The notes: a model not told the origin generated them from the sequence alone. A stretch of 64,000 nt of DNA from Mucilaginibacter sp. (GCA_028288025.1 JAQBOM010000018.1:1-64000), one strand, 5' to 3'; shown: positions 33,201 through 42,939, counted from the stretch's first letter. Translations and numbers: made by a program.

Positions 33201-35815
33201 TCAGCTTTTATGCCGACGTAACCGGGGTAAACGTTGTATGGAATGCTCACCTGGCTAATGCTGAAGTTGCCGCCCGGTTCAAATACTTTTACTTCGAAGT
33301 TAGCCTTTAGTTGCCCCGGGGCTTGTTTGTCCACGTTCACATCTGCATTGATGGTGGTATTACCTTCTGCATCCAAACGGCCATCAAACACATTGCTCAC
33401 CTGTGTATCGAATTCCAGCGTCGGGTCATCAAAACCATAACCTTCGAAGTTTTTGAAGCTTGTTTTTTGTGATGACAGATAGGCATCAACCTTGGCCTTC
33501 AGATTTTGCGCAATGCCGCCAAACAGCCACCTGGCATTTAAAATACCGGTGGTGTTTTGTCCTTTGGTTAACTCCTTTTGATCGGCAAAACTGAGGTTAA
33601 GTTTCAAACGGTTAGGCATAATAGTTTCTACCTTTATGTTCTTTTCGAAAATAGCTCCGCCAACCTTTACCTTTGCTTTCCAGTTACCGGTAATGTCGCT
33701 TGTTTGTGTGGCCAGGTGGAAACTGTAAAATCCATCAACCGAAGCAGTGCGGGTAAGCGTGGTGTACAGCTGCCCCATCGGGTTGTAAAAGTCTAGCTCT
33801 ACCGGGTAATTGGACGGCAATTTATTTTGCTTATCCTCTAAAATAAACGAAACAAATATGCTATCACCCGGGCGCCAAACACCGCGCTCGCCATAAATAA
33901 AGCCTTTTAGCCCATGCTGTACTTCATCGCCGCCTACGTTAAACCTCGTTAGGGGTAGGGCACTGCCGTCATCTAATTTCAGATAGCCGCGCTCATCGCC
34001 ACGTTTGGCCACCAATAGGTAAGGCTTACGCGGCATATCGAACTTTGCGAGCCCATAACTGTCAGATGTGGCTTTGTGTATTACTTGTTTTTGATAATCC
34101 AGCAAATCAAGCTCAATGCCGGGTATCGGTTGCGCAGTAATGATATCAGTTGCTATTACCACCATGCTGTTATCAGTACCGCGTTTTGCTACAAGCCCAA
34201 TATTGGATGCAATGATGTTACGTGTTGCCCATTTTTGTTTAGTAAAATAAGAATCGGTACAAGGGTTATCACGGTCGCTCCAGTTAAAACCCGAAGGATA
34301 ATAACTGTCATATCTCGACCAAAAATCGTCGTCATCATCACTAATGGATGAGTTACCATCACCCCCGCCATAATAGCCGCCTCCGTCGCCTTCTTCATCC
34401 TGATTACCCTTGCCTGTTTTAACCGGGCCACCCGCTTTGCAGCTATAAAGCGAATATTCTTTGCGGAATCCAATTATTACCCTGTATATCGCGCCCGGTT
34501 CGCTCCGGAAGAGCTTATCGATATCGAGCATAAAACGGGTTTTTTTATTCAGGTTAACCGATTTATCGGCATCCAACCTGATGGTTTTTTGTACAATAGG
34601 TTTACCTACCCTCCTTAATTCATTATCTCCGTTTATATCGTTATTTTGGAAATACTGCGGCACGTTGTCTTCATAAATCTTAATGATACTCACATCAACC
34701 GCGTTGAGGTTAACAGCTTCAAAAGGCATTAACAATTTGCCCGAGCTTGGCAGGATGACACCCTTGCCGGGGATGGTTACCGCAGGCAGTTTGTTTTCGA
34801 AAAAAACATTGGCGGTATAATTCCTGGATATTTTTTTGCGCGATATGTTTTCGACACCCTGGTTTACAAATACGCTGTAATTACCATCCAGATGTTCACT
34901 GGCATACACCTTAACCTGGCTGCCTTCAATAGTATACGCGGGTTCTGTAGTATTGCTGATGCCGATCAGGCCATTCAACTCCTGCCCCACCATAATGGCG
35001 TCCGAAAACTGCACCAACACATATTGTTCCTGGTCTTGCACAGCTTTTATATCAAGCACTCTAAAATCGCCGATGGCGGGCACATCGTATTTTTGGTTTC
35101 CTTTTTTATCTACATTTAATGCACTTCCATCCCAGGAAACCATAACCGGATTAACGCCATTGGGCAGTCGCTTTAGTCGGTCGATGGTAAAGGCATGTGT
35201 ATGCGTATAACTGTTATGCTGCCAACTAATATGTGTTGCGGAGGAGTAATTTACGGCAATGATCTTTTCTACCTGATCCGTTTTTTCGGCATCGGCGGTT
35301 TGGATAACGCCTTCCAGTTTCATCATGTCTGTTGAAGTGCGTGTCGTGGTTTGCAGGCCGTTAAACGTTACCGTGTAATCAGGCCGTATAGTTTGAAACG
35401 TGAAAGTAAATTCATCGTAATGATCGGGTACCTTGATCACTTTGTCTAAAGCGAATTTAGCGTTATACTGCTTATCTGGGTCGAGGTTTTTGTCGGGTTT
35501 AAACTCGATGGTACGCGCGTCAACCCAATGGGCGCTGCCTTTTACCGAAGGTGATATATTAAAGATGCCGTCGGGCAATGTTTCGTTCTGCACGTGTATT
35601 CCCTCCACATTGTTAGCAAGCCGGACACGTATGCCACTCTCTTTGGAGATGATTCCCGTAGTGTACGATTCGATGTACTTGCTGAAAGAAGTATCGACCG
35701 GGCTTTTTTTGCTTTTGTGGATTAAATAATAAGTAATTCCGCTTGCCAATATTACAAGTGAGGCGGCGTAAAGAATGCCCGCTTTGCTAAAAAGTGAGCT
35801 TTTAAGTGATAACAT
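30203..35815 (-). CDS. Bacterial alpha-2-macroglobulin
   Basis: A very large protein of about 1870 residues, membrane-anchored by an N-terminal segment (residues 10-30, GILYAASLVILASGITYYLI). I start at the ATG at 35815; a GTG six codons upstream is possible. The MG-type sandwich domains run through the first 1200 residues, with an Asp/Gly/Ser-rich low-complexity insert near residues 480-510. The thioester signature GCVEQ lies near residue 1420 and is followed by the helical thioester domain, so covalent trapping should work. It acts in the periplasm against invading proteases, paired with PBP1C, whose gene starts 53 bp downstream. Confidence 0.95.
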   Translation of the reverse strand: MLSLKSSLFSKAGILYAASLVILASGITYYLIHKSKKSPVDTSFSKYIESYTTGIISKESGIRVRLANNVEGIHVQNETLPDGIFNISPSVKGSAHWVDARTIEFKPDKNLDPDKQYNAKFALDKVIKVPDHYDEFTFTFQTIRPDYTVTFNGLQTTTRTSTDMMKLEGVIQTADAEKTDQVEKIIAVNYSSATHISWQHNSYTHTHAFTIDRLKRLPNGVNPVMVSWDGSALNVDKKGNQKYDVPAIGDFRVLDIKAVQDQEQYVLVQFSDAIMVGQELNGLIGISNTTEPAYTIEGSQVKVYASEHLDGNYSVFVNQGVENISRKKISRNYTANVFFENKLPAVTIPGKGVILPSSGKLLMPFEAVNLNAVDVSIIKIYEDNVPQYFQNNDINGDNELRRVGKPIVQKTIRLDADKSVNLNKKTRFMLDIDKLFRSEPGAIYRVIIGFRKEYSLYSCKAGGPVKTGKGNQDEEGDGGGYYGGGDGNSSISDDDDDFWSRYDSYYPSGFNWSDRDNPCTDSYFTKQKWATRNIIASNIGLVAKRGTDNSMVVIATDIITAQPIPGIELDLLDYQKQVIHKATSDSYGLAKFDMPRKPYLLVAKRGDERGYLKLDDGSALPLTRFNVGGDEVQHGLKGFIYGERGVWRPGDSIFVSFILEDKQNKLPSNYPVELDFYNPMGQLYTTLTRTASVDGFYSFHLATQTSDITGNWKAKVKVGGAIFEKNIKVETIMPNRLKLNLSFADQKELTKGQNTTGILNARWLFGGIAQNLKAKVDAYLSSQKTSFKNFEGYGFDDPTLEFDTQVSNVFDGRLDAEGNTTINADVNVDKQAPGQLKANFEVKVFEPGGNFSISQVSIPYNVYPGYVGIKAEKGNALSGMLVTGKNHVFDIADIDTKGNLIAGRRNVTVELYKIQWRWWWDNTGATVSNFTQDKYNKLISTETVALNSGRGRWNLKIAEADWGRYLIRVKDEQTGHSTGKIIYMDWPNYAQRLQQENPTEAAMLSFTSSKPSYKVGEDAVLTIPTMANGRALISFENGTKVLKTDWINTQKGETQYHFKVEANMSPNVFVNVTLLQPHSQTVNDLPIRMYGAIPLLIEDPATILKPVISMPDKIRPETTSAIAVSEASGKEMTYTVAIVDEGLLDITNYKTPDPHSAFYAREALGVKTWDMFDYVIGAFGGDLERILSIGGDAGGKSVNKNISVNRFKPVVKFLGPFHLNAGEKQTYAFTLPQYIGSVKAMVIAGHQGSYGFADKTIAVKKPLMILATLPRILGPSEKVQLPVTVFALENSVKTVNIEVQSNAFNNLSGNNHQTVTFSKTGEQMVTFDLTVKDFIGIGKVKVLATSGNERAAYDVELAVRNPNPPITKVIEKEILPGEIYSTDYKAIGMSGTNKTTLETSTIPAINLAKRLDYLIEYPYGCVEQTTSAVFPQLYLGQLTDLSDYQKAITGRNIKSGISRLNGFQVPGGGLSYWPGVGEPDEWGTNYAGHFMLAAQAAGYALPVGFIDHWKNFQRKTALSWAPNSRSFYGADLVQAYRLYLLALARAPELGAMNRLKEFPYISAEAKWRLAAAYKLAGQPEVAVHMIAGLATSVKPYYTLFGTYGSDLRDDAMILETLTLLGQRSQASAVLRSIASKLSVDSWHSTQTTAYCLVAIAEYCGKNAGSSKLVFNYKAGGAKTNVNSSSYIWSLPVKSQSGNLTLQNTGKNKLYLRLIQKGQPVSGEDVKPIENPDILQMRVSYFNLKGTPVDPTNLKQGTDFVAQVTIKNPGRRGRYDNMALSQIFPSGWEILNTRMMNNDEAFKSSPSDYMDIRDDRVYTYFSLPEDKEVTYSVMLNAAYLGRFYQPGVYCEAMYQNSISALAKGRWVNVMK

Positions 35816-35963
35816 ATCAGGTTGGTTTATCACGTAAATTAAGAAATTTATATCACAAGATAATTTTTTTGAAAAAATATTTATTGCATATTAAACCTGT
35901 TTTTTATAGGGTTTAAATATAGTGTTCGCTTATGCAAGAAACACAACAATATGGTAAAACAAA

Positions 35964-35986
35964 AGCCCCTGCATTACACCGGGGCT
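35964..35986 (-). terminator. Terminator downstream of the ribonucleotide reductase gene
   Basis: On the minus strand AGCCCC and GGGGCT pair around an eleven-base loop, followed by TTTTGTTTT. It lies about 125 bp past the nrdJ stop codon. Confidence 0.6.
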
Positions 35987-36032
35987 AAGCAAATTAAACT
36001 ATAAAACTGAAACAAAACGCCTATTTAGTCAT

Positions 36033-36112
36033 TGGTCATTGTGTCATTCGTTATTGTTGCGTTAACCTTTACTCCTACCTTGCGCCCTTCGCCTTTGACC
36101 TTTCACCTCTCC
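36033..36112. repeat. Tandem-unit region (GGTCATT / CCTTTGACCTTT type)
   Basis: TTGGTCATTGTGTCATTCGTTATT is followed by CCTT-rich units (CGCCTTTGACCTTTCACCTC). Similar CCTT units occur at 49366-49408. Pairing between arms is weak here. It adjoins the nrdJ stop codon. Confidence 0.35.
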
Positions 36113-39100
36113 CTACGAGCATCCCATCGAATTCCCGCAGTTCAAGCATTTGTAACACGTGCCCGACCGTATGGTGGTATGCCCGCAGGTGTTACAAGCC
36201 GGGGCATCACTTTGCGCGCCCATGCTCAGGTCAACACTATACTGTTTTTGAAGGTTGCTACTACTGCTACTCTCCACTGCAACTGACTTAGCCGGCTGGT
36301 AAACATTGGTCTCATCCTGGTTTACATCGCTGTCGTCCATTTGCGGGTTGCCGGTGATGCCGTTTTGCTCGGTGATCACGTGCACCAGGTCGGTACGGTT
36401 CTGGTACTCATAGCCCAGCATCCTGAAAATATAGTCGATAATAGATGTCGCACTTTTAATATTGGCATGGCCAACTACCATCCCGGCAGGTTCGAAGCGG
36501 GTGAAGGTAAATTTCTCAACATATTCTTCCAGCGGAACGCCATATTGCAGTCCTACCGAAACCGCTATGGCGAAGCAGTTCATCAGTGAGCGGAAAGTCG
36601 CACCCTCTTTGTGCATATCAACGAATATCTCGCCCAAAGTGCCGTCTTCATATTCGCCGGTGCGTACAAATACGGTTTGCCCGTCGATCATAGCCTTTTG
36701 GGTATAGCCGCGGCGTTTAAAGGGCAGGCTCTTCTTTTGCACCACCCGCGAAAGCTGGCGCATAAAGTTGGTGTCCTTTGATTTCTCCATAATCGCGATG
36801 GCCGCCTCAATTACCTGTTCCGATGTCAAATCGCTCAATTTCACATTGGCTGCTTCGCCCAATACTTCTTCAACGCTATCCAGCTTTTCTTCGGCTGTTT
36901 CTATTTCTTCCTTCACATCCGATTTGGTCGAAAGCGGCTGCGACAATTTGCAGCCATCGCGGTAAAGCGCGTTGGCTTTAAGGCCCAGTGCCCACGATAG
37001 CTGGTAGCAATCTTTTATCTCTTCAACTTTCGCCTCGTTAGGCAGATTAATCGTTTTGGATATGGCGCCCGAAAGGAAAGGCTGCGCCGCCGCCATCATT
37101 TTAATATGGCCGTGTGCGTGGATAAAGCGTTCGCCTTTTTCGCCGCATTTGTTGGCGCAGTCGAATATAGGGTAGTGTTCTTTTTTAAGATAAGGTGCGC
37201 CTTCAAGGGTCATGGTGCCGCAGATGTACTCATTGGCTTCGGCAATTTCACGGCGGTTAAAGCCCAGCCCGCGCAGCACATTGAAATCGGGCGCATTGTA
37301 TTGTTCGGGCTTAAAGCCAAGGCGCTTCAAACAATCCTCACCCAGCGACCATATATTAAAGGCAAAGCTGATCTCGAAAGCGGCAGCCAGGCCGGTGTCA
37401 AGTTTTTCCAGCTCGGCGTCGGTAAACCCTTTTGCTTTTAAGGTATCCGTATTGATGTGCGGAGCGCCTTTCAGGGTTGCCGCGCCTTTAGCATAATTTA
37501 CTATCGCGATAACTTCGCTTTCGTTATAACCCAAATTGCTTAAAGCCTCTGGTACCGCCTGGTTAATAATTTTAAAGTATCCCCCGCCTGATAGCTTTTT
37601 GAACTTCACCAGCGCAAAATCAGGCTCGATGCCGGTGGTGTCGCAATCCATTACCAGGCCGATTGTGCCGGTTGGCGCGATAACGGTGGTTTGCGCGTTG
37701 CGGTAGCCGTATTGCTCACCCATTTCAACCGCTTTGTCCCACGCATTGCAGGCGGCAGACAATAAATAATCGGGGCAATGTTTCGGGTCGATTCCTGGAG
37801 GGGTTATTTCAAGGCCCTCGTAATTTTCGGTTGAGTTATAGGCCGCATAGCGGTGGTTGCGCATTACGCGGAGCATGTGCGGTTTGTTGTCTTGATAGCG
37901 GGCGAAGGTACCCAGCTCGCGGGCCATTTCGGCTGAAGTAGCATAAGCGGTACCGGTCATGATAGCGGTTATAGCGCCGCCTATCGCGCGGGCCCTGTCA
38001 CTGTCATACGGGATGCCGTTTACCATTAACGCAGAGCCAAGGTTGGCATATCCCAATCCCAATGTGCGGTAATCAAATGACAACTGCGCCACTTCTTTCG
38101 ACGGGAACTGCGCCATCAATACCGATATTTCTAAAACGATGGTCCAAATACGGCAGGCATGCTCAAACCCTTTTACGTCAAATACACGTGTTTTAGGATC
38201 AAAGAAATGCGCCAGGTTGATGGATGCCAGGTTACAGGCAGTATTATCCAAAAACATATACTCCGAGCATGGGTTCGACGCGTTGATGCGGCCGCCTTCG
38301 GGGCAGGTATGCCATTCGTTAATGGTGGTATCAAACTGAACGCCGGGATCGGCGCAGGCCCAGGCTGCAAAAGCGATATCGTCCCAAAGTTTTTCCGATG
38401 ATATGGATCTAACAGCTTTGCCCGTCATGCGGCTGGTCAATTCCCACGGCTTTTCGTTTTTTAAAGCTTTAAAAAAGCTGTTGGGTATGCGTACCGAGTT
38501 ATTTGAATTTTGACCGGATACGGTGCGATAAGCCTCACCTTCATAGTCGGATGAGTAGCCCGCAGCAATTAAAGCAGCAACTTTTTTCTCTTCTTCAACT
38601 TTCCAGTTTACAAACCCTTCAATTTCGGGGTGGTCCAGGTCAAGGCAAACCATTTTGGCCGCCCGGCGGGTTGTGCCGCCTGATTTGATGGCACCCGCGG
38701 CGCGGTCGCCGATCTTCAGGAACGACATCAGGCCGGACGAATAGCCACCGCCTGATAGTTTCTCGCTTTCGCCTCTTATCTTCGAAAAGTTGGTGCCTAC
38801 GCCCGAGCCATATTTGAATATCCGCGCTTCACGTACCAGCAGGTCCATAATACCGCCTTCGTTCACCAGGTCATCATCTACCGAAAGGATAAAGCAGGCA
38901 TGCGGCTGCGGGCGCTCGTAAGCTGAAGTTGATTTGCTTAACACTTCGGTAACAGGGTCAACAAAATAATGCCCCTGCGGCTTCCCGGTGATGCCATAAG
39001 ATGTATGCAGCCCGGTATTGAACCATTGCGGCGAGTTGGGCGCGGCCAACTGGCCGGTAATGGTGTATACTATTTCGTCATAAAATATATCCGCGTCCTT

Positions 39101-39454
39101 TTTGGAAGCGAAGTAGCCGTAGCGCATGCCCCAGTCTTTCCAGCAGTTGCCCATACGGTGGGCAACCTGTTTAATGCTTTTTTCGGATCCGGTTGAGCCA
39201 TCGGCCTGGGGCACGCCGGCTTTACGGAAATATTTTTGGGCAAGGATGTCAGTCGCCACTTGCGACCATGTTGCAGGCACTTCCACATCGTTCATTTCAA
39301 ATACGGCATCACCTGCAGGGTTGCGGATAACCGACGATCGTTTTTCATATTTGAAAAGATCAAATACATCAGTTCCCTCTTTAGTGAAAAACCGCTCAAC
39401 TTTCAATCCTTTGCTGTTGACTGCGTCTGTTTTTTTTGTAATGCTCTTGCCCAT
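36113..39454 (-). CDS. nrdJ: Adenosylcobalamin-dependent (class II) ribonucleotide reductase
   Basis: A 1113-residue enzyme that makes deoxyribonucleotides using vitamin B12. The N-terminal ATP-cone-like and catalytic barrel regions carry NSPQWFNTGL, NPCSEYMFLDNTACNLASINL and the finger-loop segment APTGTIGLVMDCDTTGIEPDF. The large C-terminal extension includes LKANALYRDGCKLSQP, a TSCPD-like domain (DGTLGEIFVDMHKEG..FRSLMNCFAIAVSVGLQYG), and a terminal zinc ribbon with paired CxxC (CNTCGH, CYKCLNC). The length fits the long NrdJ type. No cobalamin riboswitch signature (B12 box) was found upstream. A perfect ACAATG-6-CATTGT dyad near 39697-39714 lies about 245 bp before the start. Confidence 0.97.
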   Translation of the reverse strand: MGKSITKKTDAVNSKGLKVERFFTKEGTDVFDLFKYEKRSSVIRNPAGDAVFEMNDVEVPATWSQVATDILAQKYFRKAGVPQADGSTGSEKSIKQVAHRMGNCWKDWGMRYGYFASKKDADIFYDEIVYTITGQLAAPNSPQWFNTGLHTSYGITGKPQGHYFVDPVTEVLSKSTSAYERPQPHACFILSVDDDLVNEGGIMDLLVREARIFKYGSGVGTNFSKIRGESEKLSGGGYSSGLMSFLKIGDRAAGAIKSGGTTRRAAKMVCLDLDHPEIEGFVNWKVEEEKKVAALIAAGYSSDYEGEAYRTVSGQNSNNSVRIPNSFFKALKNEKPWELTSRMTGKAVRSISSEKLWDDIAFAAWACADPGVQFDTTINEWHTCPEGGRINASNPCSEYMFLDNTACNLASINLAHFFDPKTRVFDVKGFEHACRIWTIVLEISVLMAQFPSKEVAQLSFDYRTLGLGYANLGSALMVNGIPYDSDRARAIGGAITAIMTGTAYATSAEMARELGTFARYQDNKPHMLRVMRNHRYAAYNSTENYEGLEITPPGIDPKHCPDYLLSAACNAWDKAVEMGEQYGYRNAQTTVIAPTGTIGLVMDCDTTGIEPDFALVKFKKLSGGGYFKIINQAVPEALSNLGYNESEVIAIVNYAKGAATLKGAPHINTDTLKAKGFTDAELEKLDTGLAAAFEISFAFNIWSLGEDCLKRLGFKPEQYNAPDFNVLRGLGFNRREIAEANEYICGTMTLEGAPYLKKEHYPIFDCANKCGEKGERFIHAHGHIKMMAAAQPFLSGAISKTINLPNEAKVEEIKDCYQLSWALGLKANALYRDGCKLSQPLSTKSDVKEEIETAEEKLDSVEEVLGEAANVKLSDLTSEQVIEAAIAIMEKSKDTNFMRQLSRVVQKKSLPFKRRGYTQKAMIDGQTVFVRTGEYEDGTLGEIFVDMHKEGATFRSLMNCFAIAVSVGLQYGVPLEEYVEKFTFTRFEPAGMVVGHANIKSATSIIDYIFRMLGYEYQNRTDLVHVITEQNGITGNPQMDDSDVNQDETNVYQPAKSVAVESSSSSNLQKQYSVDLSMGAQSDAPACNTCGHTTIRSGTCYKCLNCGNSMGCS

Positions 39455-39488
39455 GTCGTTGTGTTTTGTACCAGTTATGAATATTCCT

Positions 39489-39574
39489 CAGTCTTAAGTC
39501 CCGAGTCGTAAGTCTTGAGTCAAAAAGAACCCTGAATTTGACTCAAGGCTCAGGACTTACGACTCCCGACTCAA
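39489..39574. repeat. Tandem-unit hairpin (GAGTCGTAAGTC-type)
   Basis: TTAAGTCCCGAGTCGTAAGTC (39494 on) faces GACTTACGACTCCCGACTC (39556-39574), with a further TTGAGTCA/TGACTCAA pair inside. The arms are nearly exact complements made of about ten-base units. It sits 35 bp upstream of nrdJ. The rest of 39455-39822 holds a terminator and an AT-rich promoter region. Confidence 0.65.
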
Positions 39575-39768
39575 ATAAAAAGGGTTTTTACTCAAATCTA
39601 TCGCTACCGCGGCTAGCATTCAATTCAAAGTTTTTAACACTGTGTGGGGAAGTGGTCTGTGAGGTAAAAGCGATTGGGTAAGGGATTAATTTACAATGAT
39701 TTAACATTGTGGAAAATTATAAAGTTTAATTTTTTATGCCGCTTTGTTATTAAAATCACTATATAAAA

Positions 39769-39797
39769 AACGGGCATTCCCGCCGAAATGCCCGTTT
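39769..39797 (-). terminator. Terminator of the acyltransferase gene
   Basis: Read on the minus strand, ACGGGCATT and AATGCCCGT pair around TCGGCGGG-type loop bases, and six T follow. It lies 25-55 bp past the acyltransferase stop codon. Confidence 0.8.
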
Positions 39798-39822
39798 AAT
39801 TGCAATTGTTGGATCAAGCTTG

Positions 39823-40971
39823 TCAGGTCATCCTGTTGTGGCCCGCAACGGCAATAACTTTTTCAGGATGGGCCCCGCGTTCGCGGTTATCCGCATCTTC
39901 ATTTTCCTTAAGCTGTATATTGATGGTTTTCTTTTTGCGCCTTAACATCGGCTCTTCGATAAATTTCCACGAGAACAACGCAATGCTAAACGCAATGGGC
40001 AGCAATATGGCAACATATTTCCATTGGCCGGTATAATGCAGCTGCACCAGGATATTTATGATCAGCCCGTGATAGATATAAACACCATATGATATATCAT
40101 TACCCCTTAAAAATTTATGTGAAAATCCCGGAGCCGTATAGGCCAGCGAAATAGTAAAGACAGCTAATATTAAGCTCGCGGCGATGATGGTGACGGCATT
40201 TGTAAGCGGAACGAAATAACAAAATGCCACGTAAAAAATAAGCCAGTATAAAGCCTTGCCGGCGATAAGAGGCGATTTGCTCGCGTTCAGCCGCTGCATT
40301 AACACACCGGCTAAAAACAGGTAAAAGTGTGGTATGAACGAATAGCGGAATAATTTTGCAGCACCAAAGCCATGGTCTTCCATTAAAAGGGGATATTTAG
40401 CCCTTAACCCTATACCAACGATTAAAAACAACGCCCAGGCAATGTAAAATGGAACATTTGACCCTTTGCTTTTGATAAAGAAACGATTGATCGGGTAATA
40501 AATAAAAGGCAAAACGATATAAAACTGTAATTCAACCGGGATGGTCCATAAACTGGAGTTATACGCGCCGATCCCGTAATGTTTCAAAAAACCGGGTGTA
40601 TAAATACCACCTATCAACTGGCTCACAAGCCAAATAGGTGCCTGCCAGTTCAAAAAGTTTATGCCCCCAAATATGCTGGCGGTAACAATAGTCAGAAATA
40701 TACAAAACCAAAGCGCCGGGTATATCCGGAAGACCCGGTTTTTAATATAGTTTTTAAGATCGGTATTTCTTTCGTAAGAGGCCGATATCAGATAGCCGCT
40801 CATCGCAAAAAACATAGGCACACCGGGAAAAAACAGGAAAATGTTGTACCCCGGCGGTTTGGCCAGGTGCAGGTACATCACCGAGTGAAAGATAACTACC
40901 TGCGTCGCGGCTAATATCCGTAAAAGGTCGAAATTGTTATATTTTAAAGCCTGGGTAGCGGTTGTTTTCAT
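39823..40971 (-). CDS. Membrane acyltransferase of family 3
   Basis: A 382-residue integral membrane O-acyltransferase (OafA/NodX type). The N-terminal motif FDLLRILAATQVVIFHSV carries the conserved His of the family, and the R-x-FRIYPALW motif follows (NRVFRIYPALWFC). About ten membrane segments are visible. The polar C-terminal tail (NIQLKENEDADNRERGAH) is cytoplasmic or disordered. It likely acetylates a surface sugar. The upstream gap 40972-41433 is AT-rich and holds only the tandem-unit hairpin at 41351. Confidence 0.92.
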   Translation of the reverse strand: MKTTATQALKYNNFDLLRILAATQVVIFHSVMYLHLAKPPGYNIFLFFPGVPMFFAMSGYLISASYERNTDLKNYIKNRVFRIYPALWFCIFLTIVTASIFGGINFLNWQAPIWLVSQLIGGIYTPGFLKHYGIGAYNSSLWTIPVELQFYIVLPFIYYPINRFFIKSKGSNVPFYIAWALFLIVGIGLRAKYPLLMEDHGFGAAKLFRYSFIPHFYLFLAGVLMQRLNASKSPLIAGKALYWLIFYVAFCYFVPLTNAVTIIAASLILAVFTISLAYTAPGFSHKFLRGNDISYGVYIYHGLIINILVQLHYTGQWKYVAILLPIAFSIALFSWKFIEEPMLRRKKKTINIQLKENEDADNRERGAHPEKVIAVAGHNRMT

Positions 40972-41350
40972 GCGTCGTGAAAAAAATATTTACTATTTTT
41001 ATTTGAGAAAACGTTAAAACAGGCGCTTTCCGCTATAAATTGTTTTGTAGCAATAACATTGCCGCCTGAAAAATGTTCAGGAAATAATAAATATTTTAAA
41101 GTAAACGTTAAAAATAAAAACGCAGACGAGGTTTTTTTTCGCACGGGTATCTTTTTGCAGGCTGCAATGTGAAAAAAGGAAGATACTAATTAAACCCTTG
41201 CTTCGTTATTTAAGTCGAAAAGAATATCCCGGTAAGCATCGGGGCCAAAAAATTACAAGTATGAGAATATTAAGAATTTATTGGGATTATTATTTTGCCA
41301 ATCTCGACAGGCTATTTCCAAAGGTGTGCGCAGCCGGAGTGTATTAAGAA

Positions 41351-41422
41351 AGTTTGCAGTTTAAAGCTGGCCGTTTGCGGTGTTTTTTCTTGCTGCCAAC
41401 TGCACACTGAAAACTGCCAACT
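41351..41422. repeat. Tandem-unit hairpin (AACTGCCAACT-type)
   Basis: AGTTTGCAGTTTAAAGCTGG and CCGTTTGCGG units face CTGCCAACTGCACACTGAAAA and CTGCCAACTT. The same unit type recurs at 48304-48333 and 48722-48790. It adjoins the pyk stop codon. Nothing else in 40972-41433 is recognised apart from a 28-codon frame at 41261 that I do not trust. Confidence 0.5.
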
Positions 41423-41433
41423 TCCGCCAGGAA

Positions 41434-42870
41434 CTACTCAATAACCGTCACCTTCAGCATATTTGTTTTTCCCTGCTTGGATATAGGCACTGCGGCGGTA
41501 TTGATCACCACGTCGCCTGCAAGTACCAGGCTTTCAGCTTTCAGTATATTATTTACGTCGGCGATGGTTTGGTCAGTACTATCCAGCTGGTCGTAATAAA
41601 ACGTCCTTACGCCCCAAACCAGGCTTAACGCATTTAAAAGGTGTTTATTTGATGTGAAAATATAAGTGCTTGCCTTAGGGCGGTAGCTGGATATTTCAAA
41701 AGCGGTGTAGCCCGACAACGTCATGGACACAATACCTACCGCGTTGGTATGCTCGGCAAGATATACGGCCGAACCGCACACGGCGTCGCTCAGGTAATTC
41801 GGTGAGCTTACATCGGTGTTTGATTCTTTATTCGTATTAAAAGGATAGCCAAGATCTTCAACATTCCGGATGATCTTCGACATCGTTTCAATTACTATAA
41901 CCGGGAACTCGCCAACAGAGGTTTCGCCGCTAAGCATTACCGCATCAGCGCCATCCAGTACCGAATTGGCCACATCATTCACCTCGGCGCGTGTAGGCCG
42001 CGGGGTGGTGATCATCGACTCCAGCATTTGTGTTGCAACAATTACAGGTTTCGATGCTTCGCGGCATTTGCGCGCAATCATTTTTTGTAATAATGGCACT
42101 TCTTCCAGCGGCATCTCCACGCCCAGGTCGCCACGGGCAACCATAACGCCGTCAGTCGCAGCTATAATCTCATCAATGTTGTCAATGGCTTCAGGCTTTT
42201 CAACTTTAGCAATCACCTTCGCAGCTTTTCCGCTGGCCGCGATGATCCGCTTCAGGTCGATAATGTCTTGTCCTGTCCGTACAAACGAAAGGCCTATCCA
42301 ATCCACATCCCATTCCAAAGCTAACTTCAGATTCTCCAGGTCTTCTTCTGTTAAGCTCGGGATCGATACTTTCGTGTTTGGCAGGTTAACCCCTTTGCGG
42401 GAAGTTAAAATACCGCCATGCATAATCTCGCACACCACGGTATCTAAACGGTTGGTTTCAATAACCTTCATTTGGATCTTACCGTCATCAAGCAAAATAA
42501 TTTCATTGCGCTGCACGTCCTGCGGGAAGGTTTCGTAAGTGATGTAAATTTGATTATCATCACCGATACATTCGTGGGTGGTGATATTAATTCGTGTTCC
42601 GTTTACCAGGTGAATACCGCCGTCTTTTACCAAACCGATGCGGATCTTTGGTCCCTGCAGGTCGGCTAATATGCCTACGTTGGTTTTATATTGTTCGTTT
42701 ATCTCGCGTATGGTATCAATAACTTCTTTGTGGTCGTTCGCACGCCCATGCGAAAAATTAAGGCGGCAAATATTTACCCCGGCCTTTATCATGGCTAAAA
42801 GCACATCTTTTTTGGCCGAAGCGGGACCCATGGTAGCAACAATTTTGGTCCTGTTATAATTTAATTTCAT
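41434..42870 (-). CDS. pyk: Pyruvate kinase
   Basis: A 478-residue glycolytic enzyme that makes pyruvate and ATP from phosphoenolpyruvate and ADP. The N-terminal motif TKIVATMGPAS and the barrel motif LNFSHG are seen. The catalytic Lys region is VIAKVEKPEAI, the metal-binding site GVMVARGDLGVEMP, and KPVIVATQMLESM follows. The C-terminal allosteric domain is complete and of normal length. It neighbours the IPExxxVDY gene on the same strand (69 bp), a conserved arrangement in Bacteroidota. Confidence 0.98.
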   Translation of the reverse strand: MKLNYNRTKIVATMGPASAKKDVLLAMIKAGVNICRLNFSHGRANDHKEVIDTIREINEQYKTNVGILADLQGPKIRIGLVKDGGIHLVNGTRINITTHECIGDDNQIYITYETFPQDVQRNEIILLDDGKIQMKVIETNRLDTVVCEIMHGGILTSRKGVNLPNTKVSIPSLTEEDLENLKLALEWDVDWIGLSFVRTGQDIIDLKRIIAASGKAAKVIAKVEKPEAIDNIDEIIAATDGVMVARGDLGVEMPLEEVPLLQKMIARKCREASKPVIVATQMLESMITTPRPTRAEVNDVANSVLDGADAVMLSGETSVGEFPVIVIETMSKIIRNVEDLGYPFNTNKESNTDVSSPNYLSDAVCGSAVYLAEHTNAVGIVSMTLSGYTAFEISSYRPKASTYIFTSNKHLLNALSLVWGVRTFYYDQLDSTDQTIADVNNILKAESLVLAGDVVINTAAVPISKQGKTNMLKVTVIE

Positions 42871-42939
42871 ACTGGTTTGGTTAAAGAAGGCTTATACCGG
42901 CTACAATTAGTGTAACAGTAACACTTCTGAAAATTTGCG

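Noticed and set aside
39455-39822. Cobalamin riboswitch before the B12-dependent ribonucleotide reductase
   Set aside because: No B12 box or the usual paired elements could be found on the minus strand; only a tandem-unit hairpin, a dyad and a terminator are present.
41261-41347. 28-codon frame MRILRIYWDYYF.. in the pyk-acyltransferase gap
   Set aside because: Too short and with no recognisable family or promoter; could be chance in AT-rich DNA.
41870-42538. 222-codon open frame on the plus strand
   Set aside because: It lies wholly antisense to pyruvate kinase, whose motifs are complete; the translation has no domain and is Ser/Thr/Ile-rich as antisense frames tend to be.
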